Assembly (NCBI RefSeq): GCF_963678635.1
Contig: NW_026971479.1
Span: forward strand, 1 to 62,000
Direction of reading: 5' to 3'
Length of the DNA: 62,000 nt
Source of the DNA: Symsagittifera roscoffensis
Lineage: Eukaryota > Xenacoelomorpha > Acoela > Convolutidae
Shown: positions 34,620 through 44,690 of the stretch, one piece after another
Numbering within the stretch: position 1 is the stretch's first letter
Layout: the number at the start of each line of letters is the position of its first letter
Translations under genes and position numbers: made by a program
Notes under the pieces: model-generated
The model's database searches: none
What the model was told of the DNA's origin: nothing
The model's input: the letters and a program-made list of their open reading frames with translations, nothing else

Positions 34620-35059
34620 AACGAATTGCATGTCTTGAATGTGGAAGAGAATACACACGATGCGTCAAGACATGCGTAAAGATGCGTCAAGACATTCAAG
34701 GCACTGTGACGTTTTAAAGTGTTCCAATTGTAACTTTTACACATTTAGCAGCGAGGAACTTACTAATCATATCAAGATGAAGCAGTGTCAATATAATGTT
34801 AAAGTATGTGCTCGGTAGTCTCAAAAAACACTCCAAGAGAAGGTAAAATTGATAAATTTTTAAGAAAAACATAGTAGAAAATACTTTGAATATTAATTTT
34901 TAACTGAGTCTGAAAAGTCTATACACTATATTTGAAAAAATTTTAGTAAAAAATGTACAGTCTTTTGTCATTATTCTTGTTCTGTCATATTCAAAGGTTC
35001 TGATTGATGGTAAAACCATCAACAATCGAGTTCAAATTGTCGTGAAACTTTCGACGTAA
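34620..35059 (+). pseudogene. Right-arm copy of the zinc-finger gene, inactivated
   Basis: Collinear with the left-arm gene (27736-27262). A 17-bp insertion at 34660-34676, a partial duplication of the adjacent ATGCGTCAAGACAT sequence, shifts the frame inside finger 1. A TAG at 34816-34818 replaces the Gln codon of the left copy. The second exon ends early at TAA 35057. It keeps the Cys that the left copy has lost in finger 2, so the two copies have decayed at different sites. Confidence 0.7.
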
Positions 35060-36454
35060 ATAAATCCAAAAATCTTTAAACTACTGTAAAAACTCCATTG
35101 GTTGCAAGCTTGCGGAGATTTTGCTGCGATAAATTTGTAGTAAAAGCGAATCACATACGCTAATGAGTGCTTAAGAACTTGTTGAAATACAAAAAAAACT
35201 TGATATTTATAAAACAGTGATTAATTGAAAAGTTTTGCCTAGTAACCAATTTAAAGTTTCCCTTGCTTAGTGGTTGTAAAAGTAATCCTAGAGTAGTGCG
35301 TGGCAGATATTGGGGATTGATTTACTAAAACTTATGTTTTTTTTTCGCTTTTTTTCTACGTTCCAGAAAAGGAATTGATAACTGACCTTGAAACTGTATG
35401 TTTTGCTGACATTTGAAAATTTCCAGATAATAATATACATCATTCTCAACCCAAAATTTATTTCAAAAATGAAATTCAGAGTTGAAACAGCAATATAAAA
35501 TTATCAAGTAGAGAAAATCATTTAAAGACGTTTAGCAAAGGGTTTATGGTATTAATTCAGCTTCGGATTGTTGAAGGTTCGTTAAAACGATACATGTTTC
35601 CAAAATTCAGAGTTGAAACAGCAATATAAAATTATCAAGTAGAGAAAATCCTTTAAAGACGTTTAGCAAAGGATTCATGGTAAAAATTCAGCTTCGGATT
35701 GTTGAACGGTCGTTGAAACGATACATTTTTCCATCAAAAGTTCAATTTTCAAGTAATTTTTGTTCAAATTGGATTTATTTGATAGATAGAAGATGAAGCA
35801 GAAACTGAGAAAATGAGATAGAAACTCGATTTAATTCATTAAGAATTTCGACATAATTTTACTAAAATTTAGCTTATAAACCATATTTTGAGAAAAACTC
35901 CGACATAAAAAGTGTCAAAGATTGGTATTTATGTGTAATTCATCAGAAAAACTTGTTATCTTTTGATATATAAGGTAACTTTTTATGAAAAATCAGATGT
36001 TTTGAGGATAGTGTTTGTAAAGTAAACTCAATAAGACATCTTTTGGAAGAAGATATATGAAGCATAAAGCAAAAACAGCTTTCAAGATCTACATTTCATT
36101 ATTTTTTTAACTATATAGAGTTTTCTTTTGCTTAATAAAAATCCGAAATTTGCACAATTGTTCCAGTTTGCACCTTGATTTCCTTTGCTAAATCATTTAT
36201 CGAGACGCGCTCTTTTAGAAGATTTTAGATATTGTAGATGTTAGGAACTAGGTTCCCTTGCGTATTTCCGGAGGTTTTCAGTAAATAACTAATAGAGATG
36301 CTTCTAATTTGTTCTTAAATTGTAAAAACACATTTATTTTCTCATTTTTTACATATTTTTTTGAATGTTTTAACCAGCACCGATTCTTTCTCAGTTCGTT
36401 ATTTTTGAGAAAAGTTCCCTTTTAAATAAGAAAAAAAAAAACCATTTGATATTA

Positions 36455-38420
36455 TTTTGCAAGAAAAGTGATAGTTATTGACAAAAAAATTGTAATTTTG
36501 CTGAAATAAGTTACTCTAGCACCTATCAAGACAACCTTGAGGAAGACAATTACAATTTTTATCGTAATAATCAGATGGTGTCAATTCTTATTTCATCTCT
36601 GCTAGCAAATTGTTTGTTCAATTGATACTATTTTCCTCCTAAATTCTCCAATTCTGACTAATTTTTCTTGCAAAGTGTGTTCAATAGCGGAAACATGCAT
36701 TAAGCAGAAAGCAAGAAAAACCTTAAAACATAGAGCATTTCTAGAGAAAATCATAAAAAAGTGACTTTTTTTCCAGAAAAGTGATAATTATTGATCCCAT
36801 AAGTTGTATTTTAGCTTAAATAGTTTACTGTAGCACCTAAAAAGGGAAACTTGAGAAAGACCTTTACAATTTTTATCATAATAGTCAGACGGTATCAGTT
36901 CTAATTTCATCTTTGCCAGCAAATTGTTCGTTCAATTGGTACCATTTTCCTCCTAAATTCTCCAGTTCTGACTAATTTTTCTTGCAAAATGTGTTCAATA
37001 GCGAAAACAAGCATTAAGCAGAAAGCAGGAATAACCTTAAAGCATAGAGCATTTCTAAAGAAAATCGAGAAAAAATGACTCTTTTTCCAGAAAAGTGATA
37101 GATATTTATCCCAAAAGTTGTATTTTTGCTTAAATAGTTTAATGTAGCGCCTAACAAGGAAAACTTGAGGAAGACGTTTACAATTTTTATCAAAATAATC
37201 AGACGGTATCAGTTCTCATTTCATGCTAGCAAATTGTTCGCTTAACAATTTGCTAGTTTTGCTTAACAAATTTGGGTTAATCATTGAGCAAAAGTCTAGA
37301 AATTTTATGGAATATTGCTCTTAATGTTCAATTGTATTGAGAATCCTATTTCAATTCTCCCTGAATTGGACAAAAATTTAGTTAAATGTCCATTTAAAAG
37401 GTTGAAAATCGAAAAATTTTGATAAATTTGAATAATTTTTATCTTACTTTCTCAAAAATTACGGTTATTTTCACTATCTTCCACAAGTTTCAATTTCGAT
37501 TCAGCTTTTATGAGCTTTCTTGTTAATGTTGAGAGCAATATATAACCCGCTTTTGCAAGAAAAGTGATAGTTATTGACAAAAAAATTGTAATTTTGCTGA
37601 AATAAGTTACTCTAGCACCTATCAAGACAACCTTGAGGAAGACAATTACAATTTTTATTGTAATAATCAGATGGTGTCAATTCTTATTTCATCTCTGCTA
37701 CTAAATTGTTTGTTCAATTGATACTATTTTCCTCCTAAATTCTCCAATTCTGACTAATTTTTCTTGCAAAGTGTGTTCTTTAGCGGAAACATGCATTAAG
37801 CAGAAAGCAAGAAACACCTTAAAACATAGAGCATTTCTAGAGAAAATCATAAAAAAGTGACTTTTTTTCCAGAAAAGTGATAATTATTGATCCCATAAGT
37901 TGTATTTTAGCTTAAATAGTTTACTGTAGCACCTAACAAGAGAAACTTGAGAAAGACCTTTACAATTTTTATCATAATAATCAGACGGTATCAGTTCTAA
38001 TTTCATCTTTGCCAGCAAATTGTTCGTTCAATTGATACCATTTTCCTCCTAAGTTCTCCAGTTCTGACTAAATTTTCTTGCAAAATGTGTTCAATAGCGA
38101 AAACATGCATTAAGCAGAAAGCAGGAATAACCTTAAAGCATAGAGCATTTCTAAAGAAAATCATGAAAAAATGACTCTTTTTCCAGAAAAGTGATAGATA
38201 TTTATCCCAAAAGTTGTATTTTTGCTTAAATAGTTTAATGTAGCGCGTAACAAGGAAAACTTGAGGAAGACGTTTACAATTTTGATCAAAATAATCAGAC
38301 GGTATCAGTTCTAATTTCATGCTAGCAAATTGTTCGTTCGATTGATACTATTTCTCCCCCAATTTCTCCAGTTCTGACTAAACTTTCTTGCAAAGTGTGT
38401 TCAATAGCGGAACCATGTAT
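36455..38420 (-). repeat. Array of 312-bp-type units in the right arm, with 1.1-kb tandem duplication
   Basis: Unit markers (CTCCArTTCTGACTAA) occur at about 36647, 36960, 37742, 38056 and 38367. The blocks starting TTTTGCAAGAAAAGTGATAG at about 36455 and 37550 are nearly identical for about 1.1 kb, showing one duplication step of three joined units. Confidence 0.8.
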
Positions 38421-38949
38421 TAAGCAGAAAGTAAGAATAAAATTTAATAATAGAACATTTCTACGGAATATTGTGAAATTATGTTGCGGAAGCAACAGAC
38501 AGATAGTCATCAGTTATGAAGAAGATTTTGTTGAATTTGAGCAAATATCGAATAAATTTTTAAGAAAAACTTATTTTCTTTTTTGTCAATTTTAGCTATT
38601 AACTGTTCATTTTTCATCATTGATCTGAAATTCTGTACTATTAAGGTGAATAACTTCTCTGAATTTGTAATTTTTGTACAAATTTGGGTTAATCATTGAG
38701 CAAAAGTCTAGAAATTTTATGGAATATTGCTCTTAATAATCATTTGTATTGAGAATCCTATTTCAATTCTCCCTGAATTGGACAAAAATTTAGTTAAATG
38801 TCCATTTAAAAGGTTGAAATTCGAAAAATTTTGATAAATTTGAATAATTTTTATCTTACTTTCTCAAAAATTACGGTTATTTTCACTATCTTCCACAAGT
38901 TTCAATTTCGATTCAGCTTTTATGAGCTTTCTTGTTAATGTTGAGAGCT

Positions 38950-39245
38950 AGTATTGGTTGAAAAGGGGGTTGGGAAAAAATTGAGGGATTGGTGTGAAAA
39001 TTATTGGATGGAGATGGTTCAGAGTCGGCAAATTCATCGGGGGTTTCAATATTCGGGTTATTGAGTTGTGAAGTGGAGTTTAAAACTGAGATTTGTGAAT
39101 TAGTATCTGAATTGATGCCTGATGTTACATTACTGGTTGGAAAATCGGGTGGCGGGAAAGCAAAAAGTGGAATTATTGTAATTGGAGTGGTGAGGTTGGT
39201 TGGGTGGGAATTTGAACGGTGTAGGGATCCAAGTTGTCGGCTCAT
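38950..39245 (-). pseudogene. N-terminal part of the post-env third ORF (inverted copy)
   Basis: The frame starts MSRQLGSLHRSNSHP at 39245, some 80 bp after the env stop, and matches the start of the ORF at 13222. It remains open for about 98 codons, with the same Pro/Ser-rich composition and ETPDEFAD motif. At 38950 it is cut by the edge of the inverted-repeat element, and the last codons of the track frame come from that element. Confidence 0.6.
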
Positions 39246-39323
39246 CGTGGGCTAAAAAAATTATTATTTTGAGACTGAAAAGCGGTGGTATGGGGTTGTT
39301 CTATAATTTGTTCATAAGTATTT

Positions 39324-40966
39324 TCATCTTGTGAATGGTGTGTCATGATGTTGGATGGGACTTTGTGATATGGTTGGTCTAAAATTTGGATTACGTGTTA
39401 TTGCTAAGTTTCGAAAATTTCGTGGGACGAGGGATAGTGGATGGTTATGTGGTAGGGGTGGTAACTGTGGTGCTGTAGGCGTTGTGTCTACATTGTTATG
39501 TTCTTCGTCGTATGTGTTCTGTCTTGTTGCGATTTTTGTGTTGTATTCTTTTATTTGTGCGTCTAAAAGAATTTTGTTTATTGATGTAGAAAAAATTCCA
39601 AAAAATCCTGCAAAAAGTATGCGTGCTACACTTGCTTGTCTGTTTACTTGTGTGTGTATAGCACATGTGTTGTAGATTCCTTTTAAAAGTGAAAAAAGAA
39701 ATCCAATAAAGTTAAACATTGCGTATAAAATAGTTAATTTTTCTAAGATGTAGTAGGACCATCCTAGAAAATCAAGAATTTCATTTTTGAGTGTAACAAA
39801 GCTAAAAATATTGATAGGTGATATATCTTGGGGACGGTATTTTTCACCGTTTAGATATATATAATCTTTAATGTCTTTAAAATATCCGCTATAGTCTTGC
39901 GTATAGATGTCTGCAAATCCTGCGGTTTCGGCAAGTTTGCGTAAGTTTTGGTCAATTGATTGTCTTTGTATATTGTCCATTTGTGTTAATAATTCTTGGA
40001 ATTGTTGTGTTCTAATGTGATGTTGAATATCTGATTTTGAATATATTCCTATTGATTGTAAGTCTATATTTGGGTTTCGAGCGATAGCGCGAATGCTTTC
40101 TGGTGAAATTTTTTTGAGTGATTGCATTAATGTGGGGTATGGGGTAAGAAGGTAATATTTATCTTCATCAGGGTTTAGTTGTACTACATTGTGGCTATTT
40201 TCTGATCCACATGGGACTGCGGTATCCCAGAAATAGGTTCTTCTTGAAAGTGAGTCAACGAAATGTACTTTATTCTTATAAAAGATAGGGATTCTTTTAT
40301 AGCATCGTTTATCTTCAAAAACGTATAGTGGTGATACTTTTTTAGTACAGGTATAAAACCATAAATTGTTTCCTTCGTAGTCTAAAAAATTTGATATATT
40401 TCCTGATAGTAAATATCCTGCGTAGGGTATTTTTAATACTGCTAGTGCAAGTGATTGTAATATTTGTGTTCTTTCTAATTCGCATAATTGGTGTAGTGTT
40501 TCTAATTCGGAGAGTGACATTTCTTGAAAAATTCGCCTAATCGTGTAGTCTAATTTCATATCTAAGTGAATATCATAGTGGATATTACCAAAATATGTAC
40601 TATTCATTAGTGATAGTTCTTGTAAACGTGTGCTTTGAGCGTCTTGGGGCTTTAGATGTCCACCAGGTTGACCTGTATTCTTTTGAAAATTAACTGGTAT
40701 ATATGATGTTCCTTCACTTGGAGGATGACTTGTGGCGTATGGGTCGACTTTTATTTTTCCAGTTTTCATGTCGAATCCTTGTTCGTATTCAACTAGTATT
40801 TCGGAGTATTGTGTTTTGTGAAGTGGGTTTTTATATTTACATGCAAGTTCTGTTTCTTGATATACTTGAAAACGTGTTAATTTATTTTCTATATTGTGAA
40901 TGTTTCTAAAATTAAAACTTATTTTTCGTAATGGATTTACTTGTTCATATGGTATTGATTGTATAA
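39324..40966 (-). pseudogene. env: 5'-truncated envelope-like glycoprotein, intact C-terminal two thirds (inverted copy)
   Basis: The frame is open without interruption from 40966 to TAG-type stop 39324; the first internal Met is at 40769 (481 codons from there). It is homologous to 11525-13100 of the plus-strand element. Within the 481 codons: CYKRIPIFY at 156-164, HFVDSLSR at 169-176 and a PC pair at 186, the set that recalls chuvirus/gB-like class III glycoproteins. A hydrophobic membrane segment lies at about 337-364, a second at about 381-397. A tail follows with PTAP at 431-434 in a Pro-rich run. The ectodomain N-terminus is missing (fusion loops not present in this piece), so it cannot make a whole protein. 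It is much less damaged than the plus-strand copy. Confidence 0.65.
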
Positions 40967-40995
40967 GCTCGCACAGCTCTTGACTCAGTGCGTGG

Positions 40996-43734
40996 CTACA
41001 CCTGACTCAGATAATCTGCAAATGTATCCAAATGCATCAAAGTGAATTCTGATGGTTCTCTCAGATTTCTGATTACCTGGTGTCCCGCTTCCGAGATTAT
41101 GGATTGTTTTTTTCTTCCCTCTGGCACCATACCGAAGGTCTCCCCGGAGATCACATTTAGTTTCATGCTCAAACTGTTTGGTTCTTTGTTTTCCTCTACC
41201 TCTGTTGCTTCAAAGGCGTTCAGCTTCTCCCGTGTTTTCTCAGATTCCAATTCAAGCTTAACTTTTGTTCGATCTCCTTCTTTACCAACTCCTGCTGGAC
41301 TATGTTCAAGGCACCCCTTGCCGCTGCCTTGTAGTCGATTTTGAAGTCGTCTGCCGCAGTAACCGGTTCCGATTCACATACTTCTTCCGTTACTGCCTGC
41401 ATTTTCTTTGTCGCCAGCTCTTGCGGCTTCACTTTCCTGCGCGCCTCTGCTTCACTCAACAGGCGTACCTTGCTTGCTTTCACGCCCGACAAAGCTTCCT
41501 CATGCCTAGGGTGCTTGATCTCTGCCAGTGCATACCAAAATTGCAGACAATCCAATTTAAAATGACCTTCCAAGTTACAAAAGAAACACATCGGGTCGAA
41601 CTTCGCAATTACTCCTCTCATTAAATATTCATGATCGACTTCTGACGCATCTTTATCATCGAGGCTAAAACCTATTGTTTCGTGCCTTGTTTGTAAGTTG
41701 GGCATGCTGATACATGATGGTCCGTCAAACTACAAATTGCACAAGAGCGTCTCTTGTCCATGTTGTCCCTTGGTTTGTACCAGTTCTTACCTTGGTTTGC
41801 TGGTCTATTGTTAAAATTATCATAATTGTTTTTGTAAAAAACAAATCTCAATGGAGGTTTCATTAACAGTTACTCCCTTGATTTGAGTCTCATCTCTTCT
41901 GGTGTAGGAGCCTTGGTTGATAGTGGTGGGTAATCTGTCGCCAACGTAATTCGAAGTTCGCCATTCTTTACACCATCGACGAATTTTGAGGCTACCGCTA
42001 GATTCATCCTGATGTTTGACTCATCTGGTTGACTACGCCTTCTAAGCATTTCCAATTCATCTGAAAACTTGTCTACCGTCAAAACGTTTTAGCAAGATTT
42101 CAAAGATTTTCTCAGCTGTCTCGCTGGTGTTGCTTTTTGGCCATCACGCAGTTTACAGCTGTCCCTTCCAGATTGCTGGTGAGCGCCTTGCATTCTTGTT
42201 TTTCTGTCAATTCTTCTTCCCCAAAAGGCAGTTTCATGACTTCTATCCAGGTATCAATAAAGCCGTCAGATTCGTCCTTTTATCATCTTGGTTTCCTAAA
42301 TAATCTTCATGACTTTTCGCTACGTTCACTGGTTCTAGATAAACTCGTCAGTAAATTTTTCAAGGACCTTTTCAGAGGTTCAAAGGCCTTGCCCATTGAT
42401 GTTGCATCCTTTGAACTATCCTCCAGAGCGTCCTTTCCCTCTGGTATAGTCTCCTGTTCCTCCTTCCCGTTCGAATCGCTGAGATGATTTCTTCTTTGAT
42501 TCGCATGATTCCAATTCGAGGAATCATGTCTTCCAGTAGCACGTTCATGTTGTGTCGGTCGTTCGTGTGAGGTTGGTCTTTTGCCAGTTGAACTTTATCT
42601 GAAGTTTTGGCCCTGCGGCCTATTATCGACTGAGGTTTAGCTGAATTCCCCCTACCTATCGTGGATCCATATGTCCTGCTTCTGTTGGGACGTTCATGGA
42701 AGTTCACTTTCGGCTCCCTACTGGGTTCTCCTGAGTTCGCTTCATCTTTCCTGGATCCATTCTTAATACCTAGTAGACCAACCAGCCTGTCCATGGTTGC
42801 CTGAGTGCGCCTCTCATATTACATCTGATCTGGTATCGAGAGTCACAAGAGTCTGATCTTTCTGAACTCTCAACTTCTCCATGTCGTGTCTCAATCGTGT
42901 CTCTATTTGCTCAGCTTCCCTCGTCATTCGGGACTAGTTTTTGGCCAAGTGTTCATCCGTCCTTTCCTTCAGGCGTTTTTCTCTTCTGCTGACTTCTTGT
43001 CTGTAGCGGTTAATCTCCTCCCGCAGGCTTTTTCTCTTGACGTTCTTTACTCTTTCTAGTTCACTCATTCTCGAAGACATCTGTTCATTCGAATCTCCTA
43101 TGCTACCCACTATGTTGGTCAAGGCTTCTTCCAGTGATGCTCCGTTGTCTACCAAGAGTGTAACGAGTGATTTTGTCACTTTTTCAGTTCCAGGCAGGTT
43201 GGTGCTGGCCGAGACCAGAGCCTTGCTTCTCTGCCTCGACGTTTCCTCGTAATTCGCTTCTGGATCCACTGGTGGGTCACTTGGTCTTGCATTCTTCCCA
43301 GGTTGCACTTCTGAATTCGTCCCGGTCACGAAATCTCTTGACTGGTTCGTCTCATTTGCCAACTTGTTTTTGTCCTGACCACACCAAAACGGCCTGTCGA
43401 GCTAGTTTCTCTATTGGTGTATGCATTATTTTGATGCGTCAAACTATTGAGGCTTATTTGAGATTCGATGTCATTTTGTTCATCATCGTCCTTCTCTTCT
43501 TCTTGGGTTTCTGCTTCATCCGCTGCACCCGTTCCTATAGTAAAAAGAAAGAACTGTAACGAAATGGTTTTCAATCGTTCCGAAAACGAGGAGGAGGTTG
43601 CCGGTTTCTCCGTCACCCCATGCATCTGTGTTATCAGTCGGTGATCTTGTTGTCGCCACTATTTCAGTAGAGATATCGGACCGTTGCGACATTTCCTTGC
43701 TTTCTCGGTGTAAGTGGAAGTGGCCGAGTTTCAA
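40996..43734 (-). pseudogene. gag: Minus-strand LTR-retrotransposon gag remnant with two CCHC knuckles
   Basis: Coding pieces in changing frames run right to left: 43734-43326 (leader and N-terminus), 43362-42934 (long charged coiled coil, ELERVKNVKRK to KRLKERTDE), 42794-42372 (basic Arg/Asn-rich), 42082-41870 (helical capsid-like region), 41863-41672 and 41705-40996. Two CCHC zinc knuckles of the exact form C-x2-C-x4-H-x4-C are seen: CAICSLTDHHVSAC and CFFCNLEGHFKLDC. Knuckle pairs of this type bind genomic RNA in gag proteins. At least four frameshifts or stops disable it. GC content is higher than in neighbours. It ends abruptly at about 40,990 where the inverted env fragment begins; no protease or RT follows. 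Confidence 0.65.
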
Positions 43735-43739
43735 CCATT

Positions 43740-44690
43740 CTGCCTGAAACTTTCCTCCCTTTGCTGGTCCTGCTGCGTAAAAGGGTCGTTCATCGACTTT
43801 TTTTCTTTCTTTGGTATAAATTTTCTAGAGCTATCACTTAGTTTAGGTATCAATGACTTGTCTAGACTCATCCGCCATTTCACTTATTATCGCTTCTACA
43901 CTCAATTCGATTACGAAAATTTCTATTGTTTGACTGCTATTAATAATGAAAAACAAAATAAATTCCCCAAGTTTTACTTAAAAAGTGACCACGAAGTTTT
44001 TGTAGGTTATCACAATACTGCGTTTAAACAATTTATTCACAACTATTGAGTATTGGTTATTCGATATAGAGCTAAAACAAAATGATAATATCAAACTATT
44101 TAAAAGATAGTGTTGTCACTACCCAGTCAAGAACAATAATTTTTGATTTAAAACCAAATTGAAAGAAAATAGAAAAACAAATTTCAAAAAATGTTTGTGT
44201 ATTGCACTTGGTCTGTCGCAATTCAATAGTCGAACTTGTTTCTAAAGAAATAGCTTTACCTGATCAGTGCCGCACTGAATAGACAAAACTTGAAGGCAGT
44301 TATTTTCTCAAGTGGGCGTCTCTTGCACCCACCGAGTACTGTGTTACCTAGGTGCCTTCGGATTGCCCGAGCTAGATCTACTGAAATCCTAAAGGAAATC
44401 ACTCTTCCAAAAAAAACAATTTGGATTTTAGTTCGCACGAGTCAGTTTCAAACTCTGTTTTAAGTTAGATTTAGAGTTGCAGATCTCCGGGTTTAAAATT
44501 TTTCTGTATTTAATATGGCTCCTTCAATTTTTATTGCAAGGCAACTCACTAGTGCAATCATTAGTTTCTAGCCTGATTCCTAAAAATCTAATATTTTTTT
44601 ACTATTTATGTCACTCCTACTACATACGCTTTGCGATCCTTAGAATCACGTGCTTTCCACGTTATATAATTTTTTTTGATATTTCTATGA
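43740..44690 (-). other. Leader-like non-coding stretch before gag
   Basis: Only short chance frames are present. It lies between the LTR-like region and gag of the minus-strand element, where a primer-binding site and packaging leader would be. A TGGGTGCAAGAGACGCCC on the minus strand (about 44310-44327) starts like a primer-binding site, but its tRNA partner cannot be named. Confidence 0.4.

Larger units (their letters stand above)
22945..38948. mobile_element. About 16-kb element with giant inverted-repeat arms and a gene-bearing centre
   Basis: The left arm (22945-28000) is the reverse complement of the right arm (34400-38948) across nearly its whole length. Examples are 22960-23120 versus 38790-38940, 25430-25620 versus 35500-35730, and 27540-27740 versus 34620-34840. 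The centre (about 28000-34400) is not repeated and holds at least five candidate genes on both strands. No polymerase B, integrase, transposase or capsid gene is recognisable, so it is not an intact Maverick/Polinton or Tc/mariner element. The right end stops abruptly against a retroelement env fragment and no target-site duplication is evident. It could be a non-autonomous long-TIR transposon, a virus-derived island or a genomic palindrome. Confidence 0.7.
34400..38948 (-). repeat. Right inverted-repeat arm
   Basis: This is the reverse complement of 22945-28000. From inside outward it holds a zinc-finger pseudogene (34620-35059), one 1.2-kb block (about 35100-36330) and 312-bp-type units (36455-38420). 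A 1.1-kb tandem duplication inside it (36455-37550 and 37550-38640) copies two of the 312-bp units and the outer unique sequence. An internal copy of the element end (AACCCGCTTT at about 37553) is embedded at the junction. The outer end stops at 38948 within GTTGAGAGC. Confidence 0.8.

Noticed and set aside
22945-38948. Intact Maverick/Polinton
   Set aside because: No polymerase B, retroviral-type integrase, packaging ATPase or capsid motif was seen in any frame of the centre or arms.
39004-39675. Plus-strand ORFs opposite the inverted env fragment
   Set aside because: They are antisense shadows of the env and third-ORF coding frame.
44310-44327. tRNA primer-binding site (minus strand TGGGTGCAAGAGACGCCC)
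   Set aside because: It starts with TGG, but the inferred tRNA 3' end lacks a convincing T-arm, and the LTR end next to it is not defined.
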